The notes: generated by a model from the sequence alone, not told the origin. A DNA stretch of 64,000 nt from Bacillota bacterium (GCA_023436585.1 JAEZIN010000024.1:5324-69323); one strand, 5' to 3'; shown: positions 8,101 through 17,446, counted from the stretch's first letter. A program made the numbers and translations.

Positions 8101-9269
8101 TCGCCGGTGCGCTGGCGGGTGTTTTGATGCTTCCGGCCATGTATCTTTTAGGCAAGCAGGTGACGCGGCGTACGGATCTATCCGCTGCGGCCATGTTGCT
8201 GATGACCTTTGACCTGATGCATTTTACGCAGACGCGCATTGCCACAATCGACAGCTTCCCCGTTCTGTTCATCATGCTGTCGTACCTGTGCATGTACCGC
8301 TATGTGCTGATGGATTACTGGAGTACACCTTTTTATAAAACGCTGGTGCCGTTGGCGCTTTCCGGGCTGTTCATGGGCCTTGGCATGGCCAGCAAATGGG
8401 TGGGTATATACGCGGGGGTAGGCTTGGCGTTCCTCTTCTTATGGAGCCTGTGGCATCAGCACATGGATATCCAAGAGGCGCGCGGGCTGAAGGGCCAAAA
8501 GAAAGGCGTGCCGGAGGAACGGCGCAAGGCCGTGCTGGAAGCCGCAGGCGGAGGCTATACCCGGATGCTGGTCACCTGCCTTTGCTGCCTGGTGTTCTTT
8601 GTCGCGGTGCCTGCGCTGATCTACTACCTGTCCTACATACCCTATTTTTCGCCCAGCGGCGGGGTATCGGTGGAAAGAATCATCGAGACGCAAAAAAACA
8701 TGCTGTCCTACCACAGCACGCCGGGATTAGGCGCGGATCATCCGTACCAGTCGCCCTGGTGGGAGTGGCCCCTGATTTTAAAGCCCATGTGGTACTACAG
8801 AGGTACATACCAGCCGATAGAGACGGGTTCCACCATCTATGCCATGGGCAATCCCGCGGTGTGGTGGGCGGGCCTCGCAGCCCTTTTGATCGTGCTTGCC
8901 GTGTTTGCAAGGCGCCATGTCTGGAAGAACAACGGCAACGGAATCATCCACCTGCATACCAGGGAGCGTGATTACCTTCCGGCCCTGATACTGATCGGCT
9001 TTGCCAGCCAGTATATGCCCTGGGTGCTGGTGCCCCGTTCCACATTCATCTACCACTATTTCGCCAGCGTGCCGTTCATCATATTGTGCACGGTGCTGTG
9101 CTTCCTGTGGCTGGAGAAGAAATGGAAGGCGGGATACAAGCCTATTTTATGGGCATTGGTGGGAATATCTGCCATTATGTTCATCGGCTTCTACCCGTAC
9201 GCCAGCGGTGTCGTCACCCCTGTAGACTGGCTGAACTTCATGAAGTGGTTCCCCAAGATAGGCTACTAA
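5124..9269 (+). CDS. Large double GT-C membrane glycosyltransferase (GT87/GT39-like halves fused, with carbohydrate-binding-like domains)
   Basis: A 1381-residue protein. Order: hydrophobic signal or anchor (about 5-28), an exported beta-sandwich resembling CBM4/9 modules (about 30-190, with LLKNGGFE at its start), a multi-helix GT-C module with an early acidic loop HEVDIDCF near residue 285 and a DYPPG motif, a linker with an F5/8-type-C-like beta-sandwich (about 780-920), then a second GT-C module of the protein-mannosyltransferase (GT39) type with DEIYH near residue 947 and ETSHPPLGK. Such enzymes move sugars from polyprenyl-phosphate donors to extracellular acceptors. ATG 5124 has AAGGAG at 5109-5114; ATG 5103 is a possible alternative. 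It sits in the housekeeping run without polysaccharide genes around it. Donor and acceptor are unknown. Confidence 0.8.
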   Translation: MKRKFFFYFICCVCLLPALLMLTSFGALAEENLLKNGGFELLNASGLPAEWTTEAYITQQGYTQYSVTGGAREGQNAVLVENFGSNDARFAQIVSVEPDTVYKLSGFVRTENIPDAGMGANLSIADVYVFSDGVYGTEAGWQALTLYGRTGPDQNTITVYARLGGYGGESEGKAYFDDIRLEKVTGAVPADAFEETWYKTQAQQPSMDEEFEEGTASPFWPKLIVLSLCFLVLAAYLVPYLQKEMSSPLLKEEREGQVMLAVALSLLAAFVLRVFLAIKVPGHEVDIDCFVGWGNAMFEGGPAKFYTPGSFVDYPPGYLYVLWANSAVAHWLAPLSQGMQMLNLKLVPILADLAGALILYKVGKEKLPAKAAAAMAILYAFNPAVVINGAAWGQVDSVLALGLLLVAVFAMERKWDWVLPTYMLCVLIKPQALMLGPLGLAALIQELVRKEGKRPWKQLGFGLLWSVLIAAVITVPFSVNQEGAWVFGKFKWLLQLYKDTLSSYPYTTLNTTNMYYLAGPNWGPLQDPVNLAVILGFLLVTGTMAFWRLAEFVKCKEKPLVKYFRLAFHWLAFATFLVFASTGVDYAAFGTGVMVLFILWAVLTYVRGGNVEHLPLMGGILFIGLYVLGIKMHERYLFPALIMLSLAFLKKRDWRILLLLVGYSMTTFVNVGIVLDNTVRLGRDMGHLNSGPHGLSIVLSILNLLLCAFAFYVGEALCAAGRPERRMARVFGENDRPAGEIRRKMALLSPRDARLHLTRLDVLLMLGVTLAYSVVVFWNLGSMKAPQTFWTSSKAGEQVVLDIGSEKDFQMLYYGGINHNNISIAVSADGQSWSEEYPTQLVDKNGLNNCFQWQYVVETINYDDSVSFTGTPRELAGRYVRLTANNVGVMVNEVLIRTRDKQVLPVTVSSHTGNNPDSSLNVPPQNLIDEQDTLEGEPGWFTGTYFDEIYHARTAYEHANNIGPYETSHPPLGKVMMSWAVMAFGMTPFGWRFAGALAGVLMLPAMYLLGKQVTRRTDLSAAAMLLMTFDLMHFTQTRIATIDSFPVLFIMLSYLCMYRYVLMDYWSTPFYKTLVPLALSGLFMGLGMASKWVGIYAGVGLAFLFLWSLWHQHMDIQEARGLKGQKKGVPEERRKAVLEAAGGGYTRMLVTCLCCLVFFVAVPALIYYLSYIPYFSPSGGVSVERIIETQKNMLSYHSTPGLGADHPYQSPWWEWPLILKPMWYYRGTYQPIETGSTIYAMGNPAVWWAGLAALLIVLAVFARRHVWKNNGNGIIHLHTRERDYLPALILIGFASQYMPWVLVPRSTFIYHYFASVPFIILCTVLCFLWLEKKWKAGYKPILWALVGISAIMFIGFYPYASGVVTPVDWLNFMKWFPKIGY

Positions 9270-9340
9270 CGCGCATAAAAGTTAGCTGAAGATTGACGCG
9301 TATAGGAAACCGGTACAAAGGACGCAAAGGAGACGAAGCC

Positions 9341-10873
9341 ATGCTTTCCCAGACCCTGGCCTATGGCTTGAGCGGCGTGGATGGCTTTGCCGTAAAGGTG
9401 GAGGTGTTTATCACCAACGGCCTTCCGGCGCTGGATGTGGTGGGCTTGCCCGATGCCTCGGTAAAGGAAAGCCGGGACCGTGTGCGGGCCGCCATCATGA
9501 ACAGCGGCTTTCACATGCCTGTGGCCAGGGTGACCGTGAACCTGGCCCCTGCCGACATGCGCAAGGAGGGCCCGGCCTTTGATCTGCCCATCGCCGTCGG
9601 CGTATTGCAGGCCAGCGGCCAGGCGGCATTCCAGCCCCTGGAGGACGTATTGCTGATAGGGGAGCTGTCGCTCCAGGGGGAGTTGAATCCCGTGCGCGGA
9701 GCGCTGCCCATGGTGATCAGCGCCCATGAGCATGGCATCCACCAGATGGTGCTGCCTGTGAAGAACGCCAGGGAAGTGGAAAGCATACAGGGCATGCAGG
9801 TATATCCCGCCGCCAATCTGACAGAGGCGGTGCGCCATCTGACGGGGCAAAACCGCATTCCTCCGCAGGTCCAGCGCAGCTATGACAGCTGCCTTAAGGA
9901 AACCTCGGAAGCCAACGATTTATGCCAGGTCCGCGGGCAGACGGCCGCGCGCCGCGCGCTGGAGATCGCCGCGGCCGGGGGCCACAACCTTTTAATGATC
10001 GGTGTGCCTGGCAGCGGCAAAACCATGCTGGCCAGGTGTCTGCCGGGGATACTTCCGCCCATGACGTTTGAGGAGGCGCTAGAAACAACGCGGCTGCATT
10101 CCATTGTGGGTGACTTGCCAACCGAAGGCGGGCTGCTGACCCGCCGGCCCTTCCGCGCGCCTCACCACAGCGCATCTCTTCCCGCACTGGTAGGCGGCGG
10201 GCAAACGGCCAAGCCGGGGGAGGTATCCCTGGCGCACAATGGCGTATTGTTTCTGGATGAGCTGCCGGAGTTTTCCCGCAACTCCCTGGAGGCGCTTCGC
10301 CAGCCGCTGGAGGACGGAGTGGTGTCGGTGTCCCGCATACAGGCCCAGTCCCGCTACCAGGCCCGATGCATGCTGGTGGCCAGTATGAACCCCTGCCCCT
10401 GCGGCTTTTACGGCAGCCGTGTCAAGCAGTGCCGCTGCAACCCCAACGAGATACGAAGGTACCTGGACAGGATCAGCGGCCCGCTGCTGGACCGCATCGA
10501 CATCCAGGTGGAGGTGGACGCTGTGCGTGTGGAGGAAATACAATCCACCGGACAGGAGGAATCCTCCCAAACGGTGCGCGAAAGGGTGCAAAAGGCCCGG
10601 CAAAAGCAGCAGGAGCGCTACCGGGAGGAAAACATATTCTGCAACGCACAGCTGGATGCAAGGCAGCTAAAAAAATACTGCGCCTTGACTGCCGGGGCGC
10701 AGGAAGTGCTCCATCTGGCCATGTCCCGATTTGGCATGAGCATGCGGGCCTACGGGCGGATCTTGAAGGTGGCCCGCACCATCGCCGACCTTCGGGATGA
10801 CCACGCCATCTCCACCGCCGATGTAGCGGAAGCCATCCAGTACCGCAACCTGGACGGGAAATATTGGAGGTAG
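9341..10873 (+). CDS. YifB/ComM-family Mg-chelatase-like AAA+ ATPase
   Basis: A 510-residue AAA+ protein. The N-terminal Lon-like domain has GVDGFAVKVEVFITNGLPAL-type family residues; Walker A is GVPGSGKT (221-228), Walker B is LFLDELPE (303-310), and a zinc-like cluster MNPCPCG...CRC has Cys352, 354, 364 and 366. The close homologue ComM is a branch-migration helicase in natural transformation. The start at 9341 follows AAGGAG (9326-9331). It lies 2 bases before dprA, so a recombination role together with DprA is plausible. All motor motifs appear intact. Confidence 0.92.
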   Translation: MLSQTLAYGLSGVDGFAVKVEVFITNGLPALDVVGLPDASVKESRDRVRAAIMNSGFHMPVARVTVNLAPADMRKEGPAFDLPIAVGVLQASGQAAFQPLEDVLLIGELSLQGELNPVRGALPMVISAHEHGIHQMVLPVKNAREVESIQGMQVYPAANLTEAVRHLTGQNRIPPQVQRSYDSCLKETSEANDLCQVRGQTAARRALEIAAAGGHNLLMIGVPGSGKTMLARCLPGILPPMTFEEALETTRLHSIVGDLPTEGGLLTRRPFRAPHHSASLPALVGGGQTAKPGEVSLAHNGVLFLDELPEFSRNSLEALRQPLEDGVVSVSRIQAQSRYQARCMLVASMNPCPCGFYGSRVKQCRCNPNEIRRYLDRISGPLLDRIDIQVEVDAVRVEEIQSTGQEESSQTVRERVQKARQKQQERYREENIFCNAQLDARQLKKYCALTAGAQEVLHLAMSRFGMSMRAYGRILKVARTIADLRDDHAISTADVAEAIQYRNLDGKYWR

Positions 10874-10875
10874 GC

Positions 10876-11976
10876 ATGGCATACACCATGGAGGAAAGGT
10901 GCCGCATCTGGTTGAGCAGGGCAGATATGGCCAGCCGGAAGATGGGCAAGCTGCTGGAGATATACGGGAGTGCCCAGGCCGTTTGGGAAGCATTTTCGCC
11001 GGGTATGGAAAAAGCGCTGGGCTCAAATACGTACAAGGCGCTTCATATGTATCGTGATACGGATGCGCTGGACCAAATCGAACAGGCCATGGCGCAAAGC
11101 GATATACACGCCATCTTCCCCGGGGACGGGCTGTATCCGCCCCTGCTGGAAAGCATATCCTGCCCGCCGCCCATATTGTACGCCCGGGGCGACCCCGCCG
11201 TACTGCACGGCAGGACCTTTGCGCTGGTGGGCACGCGCACACCCAGCCGGTACGGTCAGGACATGGCTTACGCCATCGGAAAGGAACTGGGGCAAAACGG
11301 CGTGACGGTTGTCAGCGGGTTTGCCAGGGGAATCGACACAGCGGCCCATATGGGCTGCCTTTCAGGCGGGGGCAGGACCGCGGCGGTATTGGGCTGCGGC
11401 CTTAACGTCATCTATCCGCCTGAGAACGCGGAGCTTTTTAGAAGCATTCTGGATTCCGGCGGGCTTTTTCTCTCAGAATATCCTATGGATGCAAAACCGG
11501 CCAACTATCATTTTCCGGACCGCAACCGCATTTTAAGCGGCGTTAGCGGCGGCGTGGCTTTGCTAGAAGGCAAATTGAAAAGCGGCGGCATGATTACAGT
11601 TGGCCACGCGCTGGAGCAGGGCAGGGAAGTGTTCGCGCTTCCCGGACCGGCAAACAGGGAAGGGGCGGAGGCGCCCCACAAGCTTCTGCGGGAGGGTGCC
11701 AGGCTGATGGCCAGCGCTGCGGATATCCTGGAGGATATGGGATGGGCGGAAAAATTCGTGCCCGCATCTGGAAAGACTTCGGGATTGCCGGCCCTTGATG
11801 GGCAGGATCAGGTGTGCACGCTGCTGCGCAGGGAGGACATGACCTTCGAGGAATTGGCCGGCAAGCTTTCCATGGGGGCCGCGCCGCTCAATTCGCTCTT
11901 GACAATCCTGGAGCTTGCAGGAATAATAAAGAAATCCGCTGGAAACCTCTACTCCTTGGTGGATCAAATATTATAA
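10876..11976 (+). CDS. dprA: DNA-processing protein DprA/Smf
   Basis: A 366-residue protein that binds incoming single-stranded DNA and loads RecA. An N-terminal helix-hairpin-helix/SAM-like region (about 1-70) is followed by the Rossmann fold with GFARGID at 148-154 and FPDRNRILSG at 213-222, and a C-terminal winged-helix (about 300-366). ATG 10876 has GGAGG at 10866-10870, which overlaps the end of yifB. The order yifB-dprA-topA is the common Bacillota arrangement. Confidence 0.95.
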   Translation: MAYTMEERCRIWLSRADMASRKMGKLLEIYGSAQAVWEAFSPGMEKALGSNTYKALHMYRDTDALDQIEQAMAQSDIHAIFPGDGLYPPLLESISCPPPILYARGDPAVLHGRTFALVGTRTPSRYGQDMAYAIGKELGQNGVTVVSGFARGIDTAAHMGCLSGGGRTAAVLGCGLNVIYPPENAELFRSILDSGGLFLSEYPMDAKPANYHFPDRNRILSGVSGGVALLEGKLKSGGMITVGHALEQGREVFALPGPANREGAEAPHKLLREGARLMASAADILEDMGWAEKFVPASGKTSGLPALDGQDQVCTLLRREDMTFEELAGKLSMGAAPLNSLLTILELAGIIKKSAGNLYSLVDQIL

Positions 11977-12020
11977 TTCAGGCTGCCCGGCAGCTTTATT
12001 GAAACATGGAGGGTATCTTT

Positions 12021-14150
12021 GTGGCAACAGAAACCAAACTGGTCATCGTGGAATCGCCTGCCAAGGCGCGGACCATCGCCAAATTCCTGGGCAAGGGGTA
12101 CAAGGTGGAGGCCTCCCAGGGCCATATACGCGACCTGCCCAAATCCCAAATCGGCGTGGACGTGGATCACGATTTTGATTTGAAATACATTACTATCCGT
12201 GGACGCGGCAAGATTCTGACCAAGATACGCAAGGAGGCCAAGAACGCCACGCAAATTTTGCTGGCAACCGACCCTGACAGGGAGGGTGAGGCCATCTCCT
12301 GGCACTTGGCTCAGACGCTGGGCATTGATACGGAAAAGCCCTGCCGCATAGAGTTCCACGAGGTCACAAAGAAGGCCGTGCAAAACGCGCTGCGTTCGCC
12401 GCGTCCCATCGACATGGGCCGGGTGGATGCCCAGCAGGCCCGCCGCGTGCTGGATCGGCTGGTGGGCTACAAGATCAGCCCGCTACTCTGGGCCAAGGTG
12501 AAAAAGGGCTTATCCGCCGGCCGCGTGCAAAGCGTCGCTACCCGCATGGTGGTCATGCGGGAGCAGGACATCGAGGCTTTTATCCCCGAGGAATACTGGG
12601 ATATCACCGCCCGGGCGCAGTGCTTTTCCAGCCGCGGGAAAAAGGTTCACTTTGACGCGCGCCTTGTATCCCTGGATGGGGTAAAGAGCGAAATCAAGAA
12701 CCAGCAGGACGCCGAAAAAGCGGTGGAGCGGATCAAGGGCTCCCGCTTTGCCGTATACGGCGTGAAGAACGGCGAGCGGAGAAAGACGCCGGCCGCCCCC
12801 TTCACCACCTCCTCCCTGCAGCAGGAAGCCAGCCGCAAGCTGGGCTATACCACCGCCAAAACCATGCAGGTGGTGCAGCAGCTGTACGAAGGCATTGAGC
12901 TGGAGGGGAAGGATATCCAGGGTCTGGTAACCTATATCCGTACCGATTCCGTGCGTATCTCAGACGATGCCATGGAGGCGGTCCGCCAATATATCCCTGA
13001 GCGCTTCGGGCCGGAATACCTGCCGGAAACGCCCAACGAGTTCAAGGGCCGCAAGAATGCCCAGGAGGCCCACGAAGCCATCCGGCCCACGGACGTACGC
13101 CGCACGCCGGAGAGCATAAAAGCCTTCCTTACCAAGGAGCAGTTCAACCTGTACCGTTTGATCTACTCCCGCTTCCTGGCCAGCCAGATGATGCCGGCGC
13201 TGTACGATACGCTCACCCTGGAGATCGGTGGCAGCGGCGTAGGCCTTCGCTTTTACGGCGAGCACAAGAAATTTCCTGGCTTTACCTCCGTGTATGAGGA
13301 GGGCAGCGACGAGGATATACAGAGCAGCGAAACCACCCTGCCGCAATTGAAGGAAGGCGACGCCGTGGCGGTGGAGGATGTGGAAAGCTCGCAGCATTTC
13401 ACACAGCCCCCGGCCCGGTACACGGAAGCTTCCCTGGTGCGGGCGCTGGAGGAAAAGGGCATCGGCCGCCCCAGCACCTACGCGCCGACCATCACCACCA
13501 TCATCGCCCGCGGGTATGTCAGCCGGGAAAAGAAAAGGCTGTATCCCACGGAGCTGGGCCGCATGGTCACCGAAATGATGGAGCAATATTTCTCCAAGAT
13601 TGTGGATACGGAGTTCACCGCCGAGCTGGAGGATGAGCTGGACGAGGTGGAGGAAGGCAAGACCGACTGGCGCGACATTTTGCGCACCTTCTATCCGCCC
13701 TTTGAGGAAACGCTGAAAAAGGCGGAGGAGCAGGTGGAGAAGGTGCATATCGCCGACGAGCCCAGCGATATCCCCTGTGATGTGTGCGGCGCCATGATGG
13801 TCTACAAGATGGGGCGCTTCGGCAAGTTCCTGGCCTGCCCCAATTTTCCGGAGTGCCGCAACACCAAGGCCATCATCAACTATATCGAAGCGCCTTGCCC
13901 CAAGTGCGGGAAACGGCTCATGGAAAAGAACAGCAAGAAAAACAGGAAGTTCTACGGCTGCGAGGGGTATCCCGAATGCGACTTTGTGAGCTGGGAGCTT
14001 CCTGTTACAGAGCATTGCCCGCAGTGTGGCAGTTACATGACGGAGAAGGTGGGCCGCAAGGGCGAAAAATGGCACCTGTGCGCCAATGAAACGTGCCGCC
14101 ACCGGGTGAAGGTTGCCTCCGCACAGGCGGAGGAGGATATCGAGGAATGA
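12021..14150 (+). CDS. topA: DNA topoisomerase I (type IA)
   Basis: A 709-residue enzyme that relaxes negative supercoils. The Toprim domain holds KLVIVESPAKA (Glu11) and DPDREGE (84-90); the catalytic tyrosine is Tyr305 in TYIRTDSVRIS. Three C-terminal zinc ribbons are complete: CDVC...CPNFPEC, CPKC...CEGYPEC and CPQC...CANETC. GTG 12021 is chosen because GGAGGG at 12008-12013 is placed for it; the ATG at 12006 lies inside that ribosome site. It overlaps trmFO by ATGA, so the two are coupled. Confidence 0.96.
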   Translation: MATETKLVIVESPAKARTIAKFLGKGYKVEASQGHIRDLPKSQIGVDVDHDFDLKYITIRGRGKILTKIRKEAKNATQILLATDPDREGEAISWHLAQTLGIDTEKPCRIEFHEVTKKAVQNALRSPRPIDMGRVDAQQARRVLDRLVGYKISPLLWAKVKKGLSAGRVQSVATRMVVMREQDIEAFIPEEYWDITARAQCFSSRGKKVHFDARLVSLDGVKSEIKNQQDAEKAVERIKGSRFAVYGVKNGERRKTPAAPFTTSSLQQEASRKLGYTTAKTMQVVQQLYEGIELEGKDIQGLVTYIRTDSVRISDDAMEAVRQYIPERFGPEYLPETPNEFKGRKNAQEAHEAIRPTDVRRTPESIKAFLTKEQFNLYRLIYSRFLASQMMPALYDTLTLEIGGSGVGLRFYGEHKKFPGFTSVYEEGSDEDIQSSETTLPQLKEGDAVAVEDVESSQHFTQPPARYTEASLVRALEEKGIGRPSTYAPTITTIIARGYVSREKKRLYPTELGRMVTEMMEQYFSKIVDTEFTAELEDELDEVEEGKTDWRDILRTFYPPFEETLKKAEEQVEKVHIADEPSDIPCDVCGAMMVYKMGRFGKFLACPNFPECRNTKAIINYIEAPCPKCGKRLMEKNSKKNRKFYGCEGYPECDFVSWELPVTEHCPQCGSYMTEKVGRKGEKWHLCANETCRHRVKVASAQAEEDIEE

Positions 14151-15475
14151 TAAGCGCGACGGTGATCGGCGCGGGGCTGGCCGGAACGGAAGCAGCCTGG
14201 CAATTGGCCAGCCGCGGCATCCCCGTGACACTGGTGGAGATGAAGCCGGAGAAATACACCCCGGCCCACCACGCGCCGGGAATGGCGGAGCTGTGCTGCT
14301 CCAATAGCCTTCGCTCGGACAGGCTCACCAACGCGGTGGGCCTGCTAAAGGAAGAGATGCGCATCTTGGATTCCCTGGTGATGAGGGCGGCGGACGCGAC
14401 CCAGGTGCCCGCCGGCGGTGCGCTGGCGGTGGATAGGGAAGGCTTCTCCAACTTCATAACCAATGCTTTGGAGAAACATCCGCTGGTAACGGTGGAGCAC
14501 AGGGAAGCATCGGAGATACCCGACGGGCCTGCGATCATTGCCTCCGGGCCTTTGACCAGTGAAAAGCTGGTGGAGGCCATTTTGGATTTACCGGGCATGA
14601 CGGCGCTGCATTTTTACGATGCGGCGGCGCCCATCGTGACGCTGGAATCCCTGGACATGGAGAAGGTTTTCCGTCAGTCCCGCTATGACCGGGGGGAGGA
14701 TTACCTCAACTGCCCCATGGATCAGGCGCAGTACGATGCCTTTGTCCAGGCTCTTTTGGAAGCAGAAACGGCGCCTGTGCACGGCTTTGAGGAAACGAAG
14801 GTGTTTGAGGGCTGCATGCCTGTGGAGAGCATGGCCCGCCGTGGGCATATGGTGCTGGCCTTCGGGCCGCTAAAGCCTGTGGGGCTTCGCGACCCCCGCA
14901 CGGGCCGGGAGCCGTATGCCGTAGTGCAATTGCGCCAGGACAATCAGGAGGGGACGCTGTACAACCTGGTGGGCTTCCAGACCCGGTTGAAATTCGGGGA
15001 GCAAAAGCGCGTGTTCGGCATGATTCCCGGACTGGAAAACGCCGTGTATGCCCGCTACGGGGTGATGCACCGCAACACGTTTTTGCATAGCCCCGGCCTG
15101 CTGGATGAAACCTATCAGGTAGTCAACAAACCCGGTCTATATTTTGCGGGGCAGATGACCGGTGTGGAAGGGTATGTGGAAAGCGCCTCCAGCGGAATGG
15201 TGGCCGGGATATCCCTGGCCTGCCGCCTGATGGATAAGGAGCCGCCGACTTTCCCCAGGGCAACTGCGCTGGGAGCAATGTCCCGGTATATATCAACCCC
15301 CTGCCGGGATTTTCAGCCCATGAACTGCTGTTTTGGCTTAATAGAGTCATTGCCGGTGGAGCCGGGGAAAAAGCCCATCCGCAACAAGGTACAAAGGTAT
15401 GAGGCCGTGGCGGCGCGTTCGCTGGGTATCATACGGGATTTGGCCGCAAAACTGCGGGATTCGGACAATGCCTGA
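14147..15475 (+). CDS. trmFO: tRNA (uracil-54-C5)-methyltransferase TrmFO (folate/FAD-dependent)
   Basis: A 442-residue flavoenzyme that makes ribothymidine at tRNA position 54 using methylene-tetrahydrofolate. The FAD-binding GAGLAG is at 8-13, and the family motif CCSNSLRSD at 50-58 includes the conserved catalytic-region cysteine; a second conserved cysteine is in FEGCMP. GVEGYVESA near the C-terminus also matches the family. The start overlaps the topA stop (ATGA), with AGGAGG at 14131-14136. topA-trmFO is a conserved pair. Confidence 0.96.
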   Translation: MISATVIGAGLAGTEAAWQLASRGIPVTLVEMKPEKYTPAHHAPGMAELCCSNSLRSDRLTNAVGLLKEEMRILDSLVMRAADATQVPAGGALAVDREGFSNFITNALEKHPLVTVEHREASEIPDGPAIIASGPLTSEKLVEAILDLPGMTALHFYDAAAPIVTLESLDMEKVFRQSRYDRGEDYLNCPMDQAQYDAFVQALLEAETAPVHGFEETKVFEGCMPVESMARRGHMVLAFGPLKPVGLRDPRTGREPYAVVQLRQDNQEGTLYNLVGFQTRLKFGEQKRVFGMIPGLENAVYARYGVMHRNTFLHSPGLLDETYQVVNKPGLYFAGQMTGVEGYVESASSGMVAGISLACRLMDKEPPTFPRATALGAMSRYISTPCRDFQPMNCCFGLIESLPVEPGKKPIRNKVQRYEAVAARSLGIIRDLAAKLRDSDNA

Positions 15476-15527
15476 TGACAGGTTGCGCGTGTTGGTGCTA
15501 CTATGGGCAGGAGGAGGATTTAAAAGA

Positions 15528-16880
15528 ATGTTTAAAAAATTGATATCTGTATGCCTTGCTTTGTTTTTGGTTTTAGCTGCACTGCCTGCTTTGGCACAAG
15601 GCGCGCAGGAAGACTTTGCCGTGCAGTTTGCCAACGACATGATGAGCGGCGAAAAGAACGCCGAGCTGTATGATTTGTTTGCAGATGAAGTAAAAGCCCA
15701 GCTTTCACAGGAGGCCTTTGCGGCCATCTGGCCGAACCTGACGGTGCTTTGCGGCATGTTTGAAGAGTTTGGAAGCCTGCAAACACAAGAAGTTTCGGGC
15801 CTTACGGTTTATTTGCAAAGGCTGAATATGGCCAAGCAGGACCTGATTTTGCAATTGGTCATGAACGATGCCGGGAAAATAACAGGGCTTAACTTTGTTC
15901 CCGCTCCCCCTGAGGAGGATGCCGCCCCGAAATCAGCCAATTTGCCCGAGGGTATCGTGGAAGAAGCTGTGACCGTGGGGGAAGGCGAATGGGCATTGCC
16001 CGGCACGCTGACGCTGCCCGCGTCAGGAAGTACCTTCAAAGCGGTTGTATTGGTGCACGGTTCCGGTCCCAACGACAGGGATGAAACCGTGGGCTCCACC
16101 AAAATGTTCAGGGATCTGGCCTGGAAGCTGGCGCAAAACGGCATTGCCGTTCTGCGCTATGACAAACGAACCTTTGTGCACAGCTCCAAGTTCACACCGG
16201 AAATACAGTCCGCATTCACCGTCCGGGAAGAGATTGTGGATGATGCGCTGCTGGCCGGCAAGCTTCTTGCGTCGGACAGCCGCATCGACAGCAAGAAAAT
16301 TTTTCTGATTGGGCACAGCCAGGGGGCTATGCTGGGTTCCCGCATTGTATCGGAAAGTAACGGTTTGTATGCCGGCATGGTATTGATCAGCGGGACGCCG
16401 CTTTCGCTTACGGATGTGATCATCGCCCAAAATAATGACATACTCTCAAAACTGACAGAAGAACAGCGTGCTGCGGAACAGCCGAAGTTGGATGCGGAGC
16501 TTCAAAAGCTGGATGCCTTAACGAAGATGTCCGCCGAAGAGATGAAATCGGTTACCGTATTTGGTTTGCCTGGCTACTATCTGTATGAAATGCAGCAATA
16601 CAATCCTTCTGCGCTTGTGCTTGAACTCAAGCTGCCCACGCTGATCATGCAGGGCGGCAAGGACTTTCAGGTATCCGTGGAAAACGGTCTGGACGCTTGG
16701 AAAAAAGCTGTAGGTGAACAGGATTATGTAACCTACAAGCTGTATCCCGAGCTTAACCATCCGATGATGGCATACACCGGAGACCCGGCTTTGCAATATT
16801 CACTGCAGGAATATAACACCCCCGCAAATATGGACGAAACCGCGATAAAAGATATCATTGACTGGGTCACAAGCCACTGA
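15528..16880 (+). CDS. Secreted DUF3887 plus alpha/beta-hydrolase (esterase-like)
   Basis: A 450-residue exported protein. The signal peptide is residues 1-23 (ending ALPALAQ), followed by a DUF3887-like domain (about 28-125) and an alpha/beta-hydrolase domain starting at VVLVHGSGPNDRD. The nucleophile elbow is GHSQG with Ser264; the likely acid is in GGKDFQV and the histidine in ELNHPMM. GGAGGA at 15512-15517 supports ATG 15528. It lies between trmFO and hslV, where xerC commonly sits in Bacillota, with an 18-base gap to hslV. The substrate is unknown; peptidase or ester hydrolase are both possible. Confidence 0.82.
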   Translation: MFKKLISVCLALFLVLAALPALAQGAQEDFAVQFANDMMSGEKNAELYDLFADEVKAQLSQEAFAAIWPNLTVLCGMFEEFGSLQTQEVSGLTVYLQRLNMAKQDLILQLVMNDAGKITGLNFVPAPPEEDAAPKSANLPEGIVEEAVTVGEGEWALPGTLTLPASGSTFKAVVLVHGSGPNDRDETVGSTKMFRDLAWKLAQNGIAVLRYDKRTFVHSSKFTPEIQSAFTVREEIVDDALLAGKLLASDSRIDSKKIFLIGHSQGAMLGSRIVSESNGLYAGMVLISGTPLSLTDVIIAQNNDILSKLTEEQRAAEQPKLDAELQKLDALTKMSAEEMKSVTVFGLPGYYLYEMQQYNPSALVLELKLPTLIMQGGKDFQVSVENGLDAWKKAVGEQDYVTYKLYPELNHPMMAYTGDPALQYSLQEYNTPANMDETAIKDIIDWVTSH

Positions 16881-16898
16881 AGAAAGGAATAATCATTT

Positions 16899-17432
16899 AT
16901 GGCCATGATGGGTACCACCATCTGCGCTGTGCGCCGCAATGGGGTGACAGCCATTGCCGGCGACGGGCAGGTGACCATGGGAGAAAACGCGATATTCAAA
17001 TCCACCGCGAAAAAGGTGCGCAGGCTGTATAAGGGCCAGGTGGCCGTGGGCTTTGCCGGCTCCGTGGCTGATGCCTTCACCCTGTGCGAACGCTTTGAGG
17101 ATAAGCTGACCCAGTGCGGCGGCAACCTGGAGCGGGCGGCCGTGACGCTGGCCCAGGACTGGCGCAGCGACAAGGTGATGCGGCAATTGCAGTCCATGAT
17201 GATCGTGGCGGACAAAGAAAGCATGCTGATTCTAAGCGGCACCGGGGAGGTCATCGATCCGGACGACGGCGTGGCCGCCATTGGTTCCGGCGGTAATTAC
17301 GCCTTGGCCGCCGCCAGGGCACTGGTACAAAACACGGAGCTTTCCGCCGCCGAAATCGCGGAAAAAGCGCTGCGCATCGCCGCTTCCATCTGTGTGTTCA
17401 CCAATGGGAACATCACCGTGGAAGTGGTTTAA
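16899..17432 (+). CDS. hslV: ATP-dependent protease HslUV, peptidase subunit HslV
   Basis: A 177-residue proteasome-like peptidase. The family start GTTICAVRRNG puts the catalytic threonine at residue 6, after a short propeptide MAMMG that must be removed; TIAGDGQVTMG-type residues follow. Ntn-hydrolase features SGTGEVI and GSGGNYALAAA are intact. Start ATG 16899 has GAAAGGA at about 16881-16887. It is immediately followed by its ATPase partner hslU. Confidence 0.95.
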   Translation: MAMMGTTICAVRRNGVTAIAGDGQVTMGENAIFKSTAKKVRRLYKGQVAVGFAGSVADAFTLCERFEDKLTQCGGNLERAAVTLAQDWRSDKVMRQLQSMMIVADKESMLILSGTGEVIDPDDGVAAIGSGGNYALAAARALVQNTELSAAEIAEKALRIAASICVFTNGNITVEVV

Positions 17433-17446
17433 TGGAGGTACGGTTT

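Noticed and set aside
12960..14231. 423-codon frame antisense to topA and trmFO
   Set aside because: Both sense genes carry complete catalytic motifs; the antisense frame is a composition shadow.
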